A DNA stretch of 12,840 nt from Bacillota bacterium (lineage in GTDB: Bacteria; Bacillota; Clostridia; UBA1381): NCBI GenBank assembly GCA_021203665.1, contig JAJQAT010000005.1, positions 1 through 12,840 of the forward strand. The letters are read 5' to 3'. The position numbers were made by a program, and so were the translations under genes. The notes beneath the pieces were generated by a model. The model ran no database searches, was not told the origin of the DNA, and saw only the letters and a list, made by a program, of their open reading frames with translations. How positions within the stretch are numbered: the stretch's first letter is position 1; each line of letters starts with the position of its first letter. Below are positions 7,405-12,840 of the stretch, one piece after another.

Positions 7405-7409
7405 CGCGT

Positions 7410-7583
7410 TTATCTCCTTTTATCTTTTTTTAAAAGCTCCAAAGCACTTTGATATTGCTGAAAGCTTAACAGATTATCCTCATGCAGGGACAGCAGTATT
7501 GTCCTTTGGAAATTAAATAAAAACTCTTTGTTGCCGCTCACATCCGTAAAATTACACTCGGCGTTTAACTTAGGATTTTTCAT
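7410..7583 (-). CDS. 57-residue protein co-transcribed with the recombinase
   Basis: A small gene starting with ATG at 7583 behind a strong GGAGG and ending 5 nt before the recombinase ATG. The protein begins MKNPKLNAEC, continues with a GNKEFLFNFQR stretch and ends in a short helix, LLSFQQYQSALELLKK. The C-terminal part resembles the short helical motif of SHOCT-like proteins. I recall similar small proteins upstream of clostridial serine recombinases but cannot name a family with certainty. Its coupling to the recombinase suggests it helps or directs recombination, possibly as a directionality factor. That is inference. Confidence 0.65.
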   Translation of the reverse strand: MKNPKLNAECNFTDVSGNKEFLFNFQRTILLSLHEDNLLSFQQYQSALELLKKDKRR

Positions 7584-7592
7584 GACAATACC

Positions 7593-7636
7593 ACCTCCTC
7601 ATATTTTATGAATAAACACCCGCGTTCTATGAATAA
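7593..7636 (-). promoter_or_regulatory. direct repeats and candidate sporulation promoter of the recombinase operon
   Basis: On the minus strand TTATTCATAGAA (7636-7625) and TTATTCATAAAA (7615-7604) are direct repeats exactly 21 bp apart, two helical turns. The second contains CATAAAAT, and ATA in the first lies 17 bp before it, resembling a SigE/SigK mother-cell promoter. The transcript would start very close to the GGAGG, which weakens the promoter reading. The repeats could instead bind a regulator. Confidence 0.35.
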
Positions 7637-7677
7637 CCGATAGCGTGAGGCGGTTTTATTTATAAAAATTCGGACAC

Positions 7678-7718
7678 AAAAAAAGCGCCCCCGAAAGCGT
7701 TTGGCTTTCGGAAGCGCC
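7678..7718 (-). terminator. rho-independent terminator after the Ro60-like gene
   Basis: On the minus strand a strong stem pairs 7714-7717 with 7685-7688 and 7704-7711 with 7691-7698, around a 5-nt loop, with one 2x2 internal mismatch. A run of seven T follows. It ends the rtcB/Ro60-like transcript 16 bp after the stop and separates it from the recombinase operon. Confidence 0.88.
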
Positions 7719-7733
7719 TTTCAATCATAAATT

Positions 7734-9203
7734 TTATGCCGATATAGGCTCATAGCGCTTTGACGATACTACCTCCATCATCATTTGATACGGATTGGTA
7801 TTACCGCCCGCCGTCATTTCAAAAAGTCTCGGCGTACAGCCCGAAACGAGAACCGCGCCTTGTTCATTTTTTGTGACGGGTTGGTGTCTGTTTCTGCATG
7901 CGACATTCCAAAACACAATTTTAGGCAGTGTATATCCGTTTTCCTCATACAGTCCTTTGGCATACTCAAAATTGCTTACCTCCGCGTTATCGGCGCAACA
8001 GTCGAACTCCATATCGGAAACAATATATAAGGTTGCAGGCATTTCGCTTTGAGGAACGTTGTTTTTAAGCGCGGCGTTTAATATAAGCTTAAACACATTC
8101 AGTATGTCCGTATTTGCCACCTCGTTAAACTGCATACAGTACCGCACCTTTTCCGCGATGTTATCTCCCTTTATTTCCACAAGCCGCGGCTTTTCGGAAA
8201 ATGTAATAAAGTGATTTTTGAACGCGCCTTTATTCCGTTCGGCATAATAAATACCGAGCGATAACGCCACCGCCTCGGGTATCGGATTTTCATAGCGGTA
8301 CATGGAGCCGGAGCCGTCTATAACCGCCAGCGCGTTTTCATCGTTTCCGAAATCCTTGAGATTTCTCCACATTATATCCATACTGCGAATGTCCTGTTCG
8401 GACAAAGCATTATCCCCGTATTCTTGAAAGCACGGCGCGATTATTTCATACGGAGCGAGAGCGGAGGTGTTGATTTTTTCCGTGCCGTTTTCAACGCTGT
8501 TTAAAAATTCACAGTATCGTTCCTTGTCGTTTCGATAAAACGCCGCTCTGTATTTAAGCATGGCTTTGGAGGGCTGCTTTGCGTAATCAAAGGTATAATC
8601 CTTTTCACGGAGATTATTTTCAATGATTTTTATTCTGCCGCGGAGCTTTACCAGGGCTTTGCGGTACGCGGCGTCATTCATGCCGAGAGCCCTCGCGATT
8701 TTCTTGCCCGCTTTTACCGCGTTCCGGTTTGACGTGTTTACAGACGGCAGCCACTTTGCGAGAAGAGAAACATCTCCGCCCGATTCGCTCGCCGCCAAAT
8801 CCGCGTCAAGCTGTTTCCTTATGTACGCCATAGCTTCCGATTCGCACCTTGTTCCGATAAGCGGCAATAAATCGTCGAAACGGCCGTATTCCGCGATATA
8901 GCGTAAATTTTTCACCAAAACCTTGGGTTCGTTTTCGGCGAGCCAATTTATTATTACGCGAAACACTCTGCGCTCGCCCAGTCCGCCGCGAATGTCTCTC
9001 GCGAAAAATAATATTTTTAACGCAGTGTCCTTGTTTTCGGCGTATGCTCTGATAAACCTGCTTATAATCTCGGAATCGCTTTCTCTGCGGATTGCTCCTA
9101 CGGAAGCAAACAGGTCAAGACAATCACTTCCCGACGTTTCATATGTAACCGCGCCGTTTTCGGTAAAGGCTGTATTCGCCTCATTCTTTAAGATTTCCAA
9201 CAT
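7734..9203 (-). CDS. Ro60-like TROVE/DUF2828 protein with vWA domain
   Basis: A 489-residue protein with the architecture of Ro60-type RNA-binding proteins. An N-terminal helical-repeat region of the DUF2828/TROVE kind covers residues 15-270, with FFARDIRGGLGERRVFR at 66-82, RYIAEYGRFDDLLP at 101-114 and YRKALVKLRGR at 180-190. A C-terminal von Willebrand A domain has an intact metal site: DGSGS at 296-300, Thr365 and Asp397 in SDMEFD. Ro60 forms a ring that binds misfolded RNAs and Y RNAs. It is more like DUF2828 than classical Ro60, so RNA binding is inferred. It follows rtcB by 88 bp and is followed by a terminator. Confidence 0.82.
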   Translation of the reverse strand: MLEILKNEANTAFTENGAVTYETSGSDCLDLFASVGAIRRESDSEIISRFIRAYAENKDTALKILFFARDIRGGLGERRVFRVIINWLAENEPKVLVKNLRYIAEYGRFDDLLPLIGTRCESEAMAYIRKQLDADLAASESGGDVSLLAKWLPSVNTSNRNAVKAGKKIARALGMNDAAYRKALVKLRGRIKIIENNLREKDYTFDYAKQPSKAMLKYRAAFYRNDKERYCEFLNSVENGTEKINTSALAPYEIIAPCFQEYGDNALSEQDIRSMDIMWRNLKDFGNDENALAVIDGSGSMYRYENPIPEAVALSLGIYYAERNKGAFKNHFITFSEKPRLVEIKGDNIAEKVRYCMQFNEVANTDILNVFKLILNAALKNNVPQSEMPATLYIVSDMEFDCCADNAEVSNFEYAKGLYEENGYTLPKIVFWNVACRNRHQPVTKNEQGAVLVSGCTPRLFEMTAGGNTNPYQMMMEVVSSKRYEPISA

Positions 9204-9228
9204 ATCCTTTCACCCTTTCTGAATCAAC

Positions 9229-9287
9229 AAGGCACATTAAATATCTCTTTTTCGTCAGTGTTTGTAAAAATTGCTGTGTGTGCCTTT
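9229..9287 (-). ncRNA. structured RNA module 4, between rtcB and the Ro60-like gene
   Basis: Minus strand: AAGGCAC (9286-9280), two bases, ACAGCAA (9277-9271), and a closing strand GTGCCTT (9235-9229) followed by G. The stem is perfect, with one extra pair (9279/9236). It has the same rules as the three modules upstream of rtcB. At 58 nt it is the shortest, and its interior shows no strong hairpin. Confidence 0.55.
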
Positions 9288-9291
9288 ATTT

Positions 9292-10500
9292 TTAGTTATC
9301 AGCCTTAAAATTATATATCGGCTTTAAAACCTCGATAATATCAACCGAGTCTTCTATGATGTCGATAATATCATCAATGGATTTATAAGCCATAGGTGCC
9401 TCGTCAATGGTTAATTGGCTTACGGAAGTAGTATAAATGCCGTACATAGACTTTTTGTATTCCTCCATATTGAGGACTTTTTTAGCCTTTGTTCTTGACA
9501 TAATTCTTCCGGCACCGTGCGGCGCGGAATAATTCCAGTCGGGGTTGCCTTTCCCTCTTGCAAGAATACTTCCGTCGTGCATATTAATCGGAATAAGAAT
9601 CCTTGCGCCCTTATGCGCGGCAACAGCGCCTTTTCTTAATATCATTTCATCAATATCAATATAATTATGAATAGTGTGAAACGCGTCATATCCGGCTATA
9701 CCGGCTTTTTCAAGAATTATTTCAGCTATCTTTTCACGGTTGCGCTTTGCAAATTTTTGACAAATTTCCACATCGTGTAAATAATCGTCAAAAAATATCC
9801 CGTAAAGATAACAAAGGTCCGCGGGGACTGTAGGCTCTTTAGCCATCTGTTCGTTTTCCGCGGTTTTCAAGGCATTTTGTATCTCGCTTTGTCTGCCTTG
9901 CTCTTTATATGTACGGATAATTTCGCCGCGTTTCTTGAAGTATTCCTCTTTGCCTGTATTCAAGTCAACAGCAAGAGCCTGATATAGCTCCGCCACCTGT
10001 TTTCCGAGGTTTCGGCTGCCGGAATGTATAATAAGGTATTTTGTACCGTCGCCCGCCTCGTCGATTTCAATAAAATGATTTCCGCCGCCCAATGTGCCTA
10101 TGCTGCGTTCCAGCCAACTTGTTTTCTTTAGATTCTTACAGCAGCGAAGCGCGCCGAAATCGAATCCTTCCCGACTGTCTTCCCATACATTTTTGCCGCT
10201 TGGAATAAAATGTGCAATTTCATCTATTTTTTTAAAATCAATATCCGCTTTTCCGATACATATCGTATACATTCCGCATCCGATGTCCACGCCGACAATA
10301 TTGGGTACAATCTTGTCTGTTATTGTCATAGTTGTTCCTATGGTACAGCCCTTTCCGGAGTGAACGTCGGGCATAATTCTTATTTTTGAGCTTTCGGTGA
10401 ACTCATAATTACACATTCTTCTTATTTGTTCCGCCGCTTCATCATCCACTGTATTTGCAAAGCAGAGCGCAGTATTAAATATTCCTTTTATTTCAATCAT
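9292..10500 (-). CDS. rtcB: RtcB family RNA-splicing ligase
   Basis: A 402-residue RtcB that joins RNA 3'-phosphate or 2',3'-cyclic phosphate ends to 5'-hydroxyl ends using GTP and Mn(II). The active site is complete: Asp72 and Cys75 (VGVDIGCGM), Asn141 and His142 (GGGNHF), His159 (HSGSRNLG), His278 (HNYID) and the guanylylated His328 (APHGAGR). The frame is open upstream to 10632, but the ATG at 10500 gives the family N terminus MIEIKGIFNTAL. It has AAAGGAG 7 nt upstream, and the extension would run into a stable hairpin. It is flanked on both sides by related RNA modules and followed by a Ro60-like gene, so repair of cleaved structured RNA is the likely role. Confidence 0.95.
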   Translation of the reverse strand: MIEIKGIFNTALCFANTVDDEAAEQIRRMCNYEFTESSKIRIMPDVHSGKGCTIGTTMTITDKIVPNIVGVDIGCGMYTICIGKADIDFKKIDEIAHFIPSGKNVWEDSREGFDFGALRCCKNLKKTSWLERSIGTLGGGNHFIEIDEAGDGTKYLIIHSGSRNLGKQVAELYQALAVDLNTGKEEYFKKRGEIIRTYKEQGRQSEIQNALKTAENEQMAKEPTVPADLCYLYGIFFDDYLHDVEICQKFAKRNREKIAEIILEKAGIAGYDAFHTIHNYIDIDEMILRKGAVAAHKGARILIPINMHDGSILARGKGNPDWNYSAPHGAGRIMSRTKAKKVLNMEEYKKSMYGIYTTSVSQLTIDEAPMAYKSIDDIIDIIEDSVDIIEVLKPIYNFKADN

Positions 10501-10526
10501 TTTTTCGCTCCTTTGCTTAATAATTT

Positions 10527-10597
10527 CATCAAAGCATCGGCGGGGTTCGGACCTGTAAAGGTCCGTTACCGCTAAGATGCCGCCGATGCCGTTGATG
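10527..10597 (-). ncRNA. long tRNA-like hairpin directly before rtcB
   Basis: A helix of 6 bp (10527-10532 with 10592-10597) and 10 bp (10534-10543 with 10580-10589, GCATCGGCGG). It encloses a perfect 7-bp hairpin (10548-10554 with 10559-10565). On the minus strand the internal loop contains TTAGCGGTAA, like a tRNA D-loop, and TCCGAAC, similar to a T-loop. It ends 13 bp before the rtcB ribosome binding site. It is not a canonical tRNA: no anticodon arm fits. It may be a Y-RNA-like tRNA mimic or a leader control element. Confidence 0.5.
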
Positions 10598-10598
10598 C

Positions 10599-10709
10599 AA
10601 GACGCCTTTAGTATCATGGCAGGGGATTTCACCCCGTCTCCGTCCTTGTTATCAGCAAGGTGCCGTTAATCGGCTAATGATAGGCATTACGATTGCTGTA
10701 CGCGTCTTT
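10599..10709 (-). ncRNA. structured RNA module 3
   Basis: Closing stem AAGACGC (10708-10702) with GCGTCTT (10605-10599), and ACAGCAA at 10699-10693. Inside is a hairpin pairing 10668-10672 and 10675-10679 with 10685-10694. A 4-bp stem (10618-10621 with 10661-10664) encloses two more hairpins: 10644-10648 with 10656-10660 (5 bp, 7-nt loop) and GGGG 10622-10625 with CCCC 10632-10635. The whole resembles a cloverleaf but is 110 nt long. Confidence 0.6.
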
Positions 10710-10718
10710 AAATTTTAC

Positions 10719-10797
10719 ACGGCACTTTTTCATTTCAGGAGCGGTAAATCCCGGGTCAGAGCTTACCTGACATAACTCGTTTGCTGTCGGTGCCTTT
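10719..10797 (-). ncRNA. structured RNA module 2
   Basis: Closing stem AAGGCAC (10796-10790) with GTGCCGT (10725-10719), six of seven pairs. ACAGCAA is at 10787-10781. The interior has a 5-bp hairpin with a 7-nt loop (10755-10759 with 10767-10771). Ten nucleotides separate it from module 3. Confidence 0.55.
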
Positions 10798-10802
10798 TTA
10801 AC

Positions 10803-10878
10803 AAGATACATTCGAAACAAGGGATTACAGTGTAACCGATCTTGTGATGCCGTCATAAAATTTGCTGTGAGTATCTTT
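10803..10878 (-). ncRNA. structured RNA module 1
   Basis: Closing stem AAGATAC (10877-10871) with GTATCTT (10809-10803), seven pairs. ACAGCAA is at 10868-10862. The interior hairpin has an outer stem of 4 bp (10818-10821 with 10841-10844) and an inner stem of 6 bp (10823-10828 with 10832-10837). At 75 nt it is tRNA-sized, but the arms do not fit a tRNA. It lies about 5 bp downstream of a candidate promoter and 6 nt before module 2. Confidence 0.6.
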
Positions 10879-10882
10879 GGAA

Positions 10883-10922
10883 TGTAAAATTCAATTTCTT
10901 AAATCCTACAAGTACATTGTAG
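10883..10922 (-). promoter_or_regulatory. candidate promoter and operator for the RNA/rtcB/Ro60-like transcript
   Basis: An inverted repeat, CTACAA (10906-10911), 5 bp, TTGTAG (10917-10922), lies between the WYL terminator and module 1. On the minus strand its inner arm gives TTGTAG as a weak -35, with TTTACA (10888-10883) after 17 bp as a weak -10. Transcription would then begin near the first base of module 1. The weak boxes suggest the promoter needs activation, and the WYL proteins encoded next door are obvious candidates. The promoter is inferred; the repeat is seen. Confidence 0.4.
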
Positions 10923-10946
10923 CAAAAACGGAAATATTTATCACGG

Positions 10947-10985
10947 AAAAAAAGTTGCGAACTTATTTAAGTCCGCAGCTTTTTT
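10947..10985. terminator. terminator at the end of the WYL operon
   Basis: A 12-bp stem (10947-10958 with 10974-10985, one G-T pair) with further ACTT/AAGT pairing inside the loop. Runs of A and T on the two sides let it work in both directions. The WYL stop codon (10963-10965) lies inside the hairpin, so transcription of the WYL genes should mostly end before the RNA modules. Confidence 0.75.
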
Positions 10986-11868
10986 GTAAATTAAGTCTTT
11001 CTTTTATTAAATCAACAAAGGATTCGGGCTCGCAAACCTTAACATACGGTCCGAAGGACAATACCCTTATAACAATTTCGGTTTCGTCGCTTTCCAAGTA
11101 TTTTATTTTTACCCGATAATGCTCGTCATCGATTTTTTCCGAGCTTTTTTCAAAGTGGGCAAAATGCAGCATTACGCGCTCCATAGCCTTCCTTTCGTCC
11201 TTTATTAAAAGAGTCAGCTCCTTTGTGTTAATTTCACGCGGTGTCTCGTTCCATCCGCCGTTTCCGTCATAATATTTACAGCTTATAAATCTTGCCAAGT
11301 TAAACTGTGAAAATCTGCATCCGTCCGCGATAACGCGGAACTTATCGTCCTTTTCCGAATATTCAAGGTATTTCGGGAAAAATCTTACCTTGATTTTGCT
11401 GCCGTTTCTGTTGTACATTTTGGCGACGACAGGCCGTTTTTCTTTTATTGCGGTAAGTATAAGCCTGAATCTTTCAATGTATTCCTCGTCCTCGAACGGG
11501 TCGCCGTCGGCGTATTTGTCAAACACCTTATAATCCTCGGGAGTAAAAAGCGGCTCCGTGTCGTCCAAGTCAATATCCGCTCCGAATAATTTAATTCTCG
11601 GGTCCTCCGTTATTGCCTTTAACCATCTTTTTTCAAGTATGGTAAGAGGCATAGTGGGAATATGCTTGATTGGCGTGGAGAGGTCCTTGTTAATTATTTG
11701 CCATCTCTCGTCCTTTATTGCCGGCAAAACAGTTAAAACACTTTCCGAGAACGCGTTTTGATTGATTATTTTCAATATCTCCTTTTCCGACACGTCTCCG
11801 GATAAAATCGATTTCAGTATTTTGGCAACCGTATTGTAATAAGCGGAATATATTTCGCTGAAAATCAT
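10963..11868 (-). CDS. WYL-domain protein, downstream member of a tandem pair
   Basis: A 301-residue WYL-family protein. A mostly helical N-terminal part (residues 1-130, including LTILEKRWLKAITEDPRIKLF) precedes a WYL-type beta domain at about 145-220 (KIKVRFFPKYLEYSEKDDKF, then FNLARFISC). A C-terminal WCX-like extension runs to the end (HYRVKIKYL, VIRVLSFGPYVKV). The WYL triad itself is degenerate. I see no clear N-terminal helix-turn-helix, so DNA binding may depend on the partner protein encoded upstream. WYL domains bind nucleic acid or nucleotide ligands in defence and phage-linked regulators. The ATG overlaps the upstream WYL stop by 4 nt, so both are made together. Confidence 0.8.
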   Translation of the reverse strand: MIFSEIYSAYYNTVAKILKSILSGDVSEKEILKIINQNAFSESVLTVLPAIKDERWQIINKDLSTPIKHIPTMPLTILEKRWLKAITEDPRIKLFGADIDLDDTEPLFTPEDYKVFDKYADGDPFEDEEYIERFRLILTAIKEKRPVVAKMYNRNGSKIKVRFFPKYLEYSEKDDKFRVIADGCRFSQFNLARFISCKYYDGNGGWNETPREINTKELTLLIKDERKAMERVMLHFAHFEKSSEKIDDEHYRVKIKYLESDETEIVIRVLSFGPYVKVCEPESFVDLIKERLNLQKSCGLK

Positions 11869-12840
11869 ATCGACTCACCGCCTATCTCATACATTTGATA
11901 CATATCTTCTATATCCCTTTTAAACCGATTCTCTATTGTACTGTTTGAGAAATTCAATTCGGTTATTCTGCATATAAATGTTCTTATCCAAGGAACCATC
12001 TCATTGCTGTCAAACACATCGGCGGTAAACTTATAATGGTTATCGTCGATTTTTTCTATGTAGCCGCATCTTTTTTCGCGTTCCAATCTGTGAACGATAT
12101 GCTGTTCATCATTTCCGACATACACCGTAAACTCTATATGCTCCGTATTTTTTAAATTCCATTTGCAATTAACTCCCCACATATGCCGCTCAATTTGATT
12201 AAGCTTATTGCGCAGCTTATCAAATTTATCGCATACATCGCCCTCTTTAATGCTTTGCGTATACTCCAACCTGTACGAATATATTTTGTTCTTTAATTCG
12301 GAGTAAGCCAAAAGATATTGTCTGCCGCTTTGCACGCTGATGTATATTTTAAGAGGCACAACGGATACCGTCTTTGTTTTTTCGCCTTGATTTCCTATAA
12401 TATCCAGGGTTACAAATTTTTTGCCGCGCATAGCGCTGTACAAATCGGCAAGCACGTCGCTGTCCATAGTCTGTGTTATGTAATGATGCTTAAATAAAAA
12501 CACGCTGCTTTTATCATCAAATTTGTCGAGGATAAACGAGCCTACAGCACCGCAGGAAGCGGTTTCACTGAAATAATCGAGAGCGTCCTTAAGCTGACTT
12601 ATATCGGTGTCCATGGCGCGGCTGTACAGAATTTCGCGCCCGCGCTTTTCGGTGACGATAATTCCCTCGTTTGAGTATTTCTTTAGCTTTTTTCTGAGGG
12701 TTGATTCGTCGTATGTCATAGGATTTTCAAAAAACGATAAATACTCCGAATCTATAATATCAATCAGTTCTTTAATCGTTTTTTTAATTTCCGGCTTATA
12801 AAGAATATCAAATATTATAAAGTGAAGAGTAATATCTCCG
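11865..12840 (-). CDS. WYL-domain transcriptional regulator, partial at right edge
   Basis: The frame has no stop back to the window edge, so the ATG at 12719 is internal and the gene starts outside. At least 324 residues are visible. The edge-proximal part (SEYLSFFENPMTYDESTLRK, then KYSNEGIIVTEKRGREI) is a winged-helix domain of the kind found at the front of WYL regulators. The WYL domain follows, with QYLLAYSELKN and IYSYRLEYTQSI, and then a C-terminal extension (EFTVYV, VPWIRTF). It most likely binds DNA and senses RNA ends or nucleotides, but the ligand is unknown. It overlaps the second WYL gene by 4 nt and is the probable regulator of the rtcB locus. Confidence 0.8.
   Translation of the reverse strand, partial: GDITLHFIIFDILYKPEIKKTIKELIDIIDSEYLSFFENPMTYDESTLRKKLKKYSNEGIIVTEKRGREILYSRAMDTDISQLKDALDYFSETASCGAVGSFILDKFDDKSSVFLFKHHYITQTMDSDVLADLYSAMRGKKFVTLDIIGNQGEKTKTVSVVPLKIYISVQSGRQYLLAYSELKNKIYSYRLEYTQSIKEGDVCDKFDKLRNKLNQIERHMWGVNCKWNLKNTEHIEFTVYVGNDEQHIVHRLEREKRCGYIEKIDDNHYKFTADVFDSNEMVPWIRTFICRITELNFSNSTIENRFKRDIEDMYQMYEIGGESI

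Noticed and set aside
10501..10632. Longer rtcB start giving 44 extra residues
   Set aside because: The extension is not RtcB-like and covers the tRNA-like hairpin. The ATG at 10500 has AAAGGAG and the family N terminus.
10674..10856. 60-residue open frame on the minus strand between the WYL genes and rtcB
   Set aside because: It runs through modules 1-3 with their paired stems, has no good ribosome binding site and shows no recognised family. Structured RNA explains the region better.
10803..10877. Module 1 as a true tRNA (75 nt, 7-bp end stem, TTCGAAT loop-like sequence)
   Set aside because: The TTCGAAT lies directly against the end stem with no T stem, and the D and anticodon arms do not fit.
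5902..12840. 3' remainder of cotJC inside the window
   Set aside because: I looked for the GTEELAH continuation and the later catalase region in the translated frames provided and found none. It must lie beyond the right edge, or is lost.
1..12840. CRISPR array or insertion sequence
   Set aside because: I saw no regularly spaced repeats of CRISPR type and no transposase. The only recombination gene is the serine recombinase.

Overview
The window looks like chromosome of a spore-forming Clostridia-type Firmicute. Supporting signs are a YerC/TrpR-type repressor, a DUF421-DUF4363 pair, KsgA, a cotJ spore-coat operon, consensus sigma-A promoters and GGAGG-type ribosome binding sites. I would not go below class level.

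Positions 1-5870 are ordinary chromosome. On the minus strand are a SAM methyltransferase and a GTG-started TrpR-like repressor. On the plus strand follow a DUF421 membrane protein with DUF4363, a MntP-type manganese exporter, a small XRE regulator, rsmA/ksgA and a second XRE regulator. A convergent isochorismatase-like hydrolase shares a two-way terminator with that last gene. Then comes the cotJ operon, cotJA-cotJB-cotJC.

cotJC is broken. Its reading frame matches the manganese-catalase family for about 62 codons, up to the conserved Asp-Ile-Gly, then turns to unrelated sequence and stops. The break lies in a small dyad at 5866-5879. A large serine recombinase starts its 3' end about 10 bp further on, in the opposite orientation. 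This is the layout of an element inserted in a sporulation gene, like the sigK skin element. No 3' half of cotJC occurs in the window, so the element probably runs past the right edge.

The element cargo reads right to left: two overlapping WYL-domain genes, a terminator, about 380 bp of structured non-coding DNA, the RNA ligase rtcB, a short structured spacer, a TROVE/DUF2828-vWA protein (Ro60-like), a terminator, a 57-residue protein and the recombinase. RtcB with a Ro60-like protein and adjacent RNAs is the composition of known bacterial RNA-repair/Y-RNA operons.

The most notable signal is a four-copy RNA module, three copies before rtcB and one after it. On the minus strand each copy begins AAAG-RYR-C, two free bases, then ACAGCAA, and closes 58-110 nt later with a strand complementary to its own 7-nt stem, followed by G. 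The variable stem bases change together between copies, so I read this as a family of Ro60/RtcB-linked structured RNAs. I do not recognise it as a named family.
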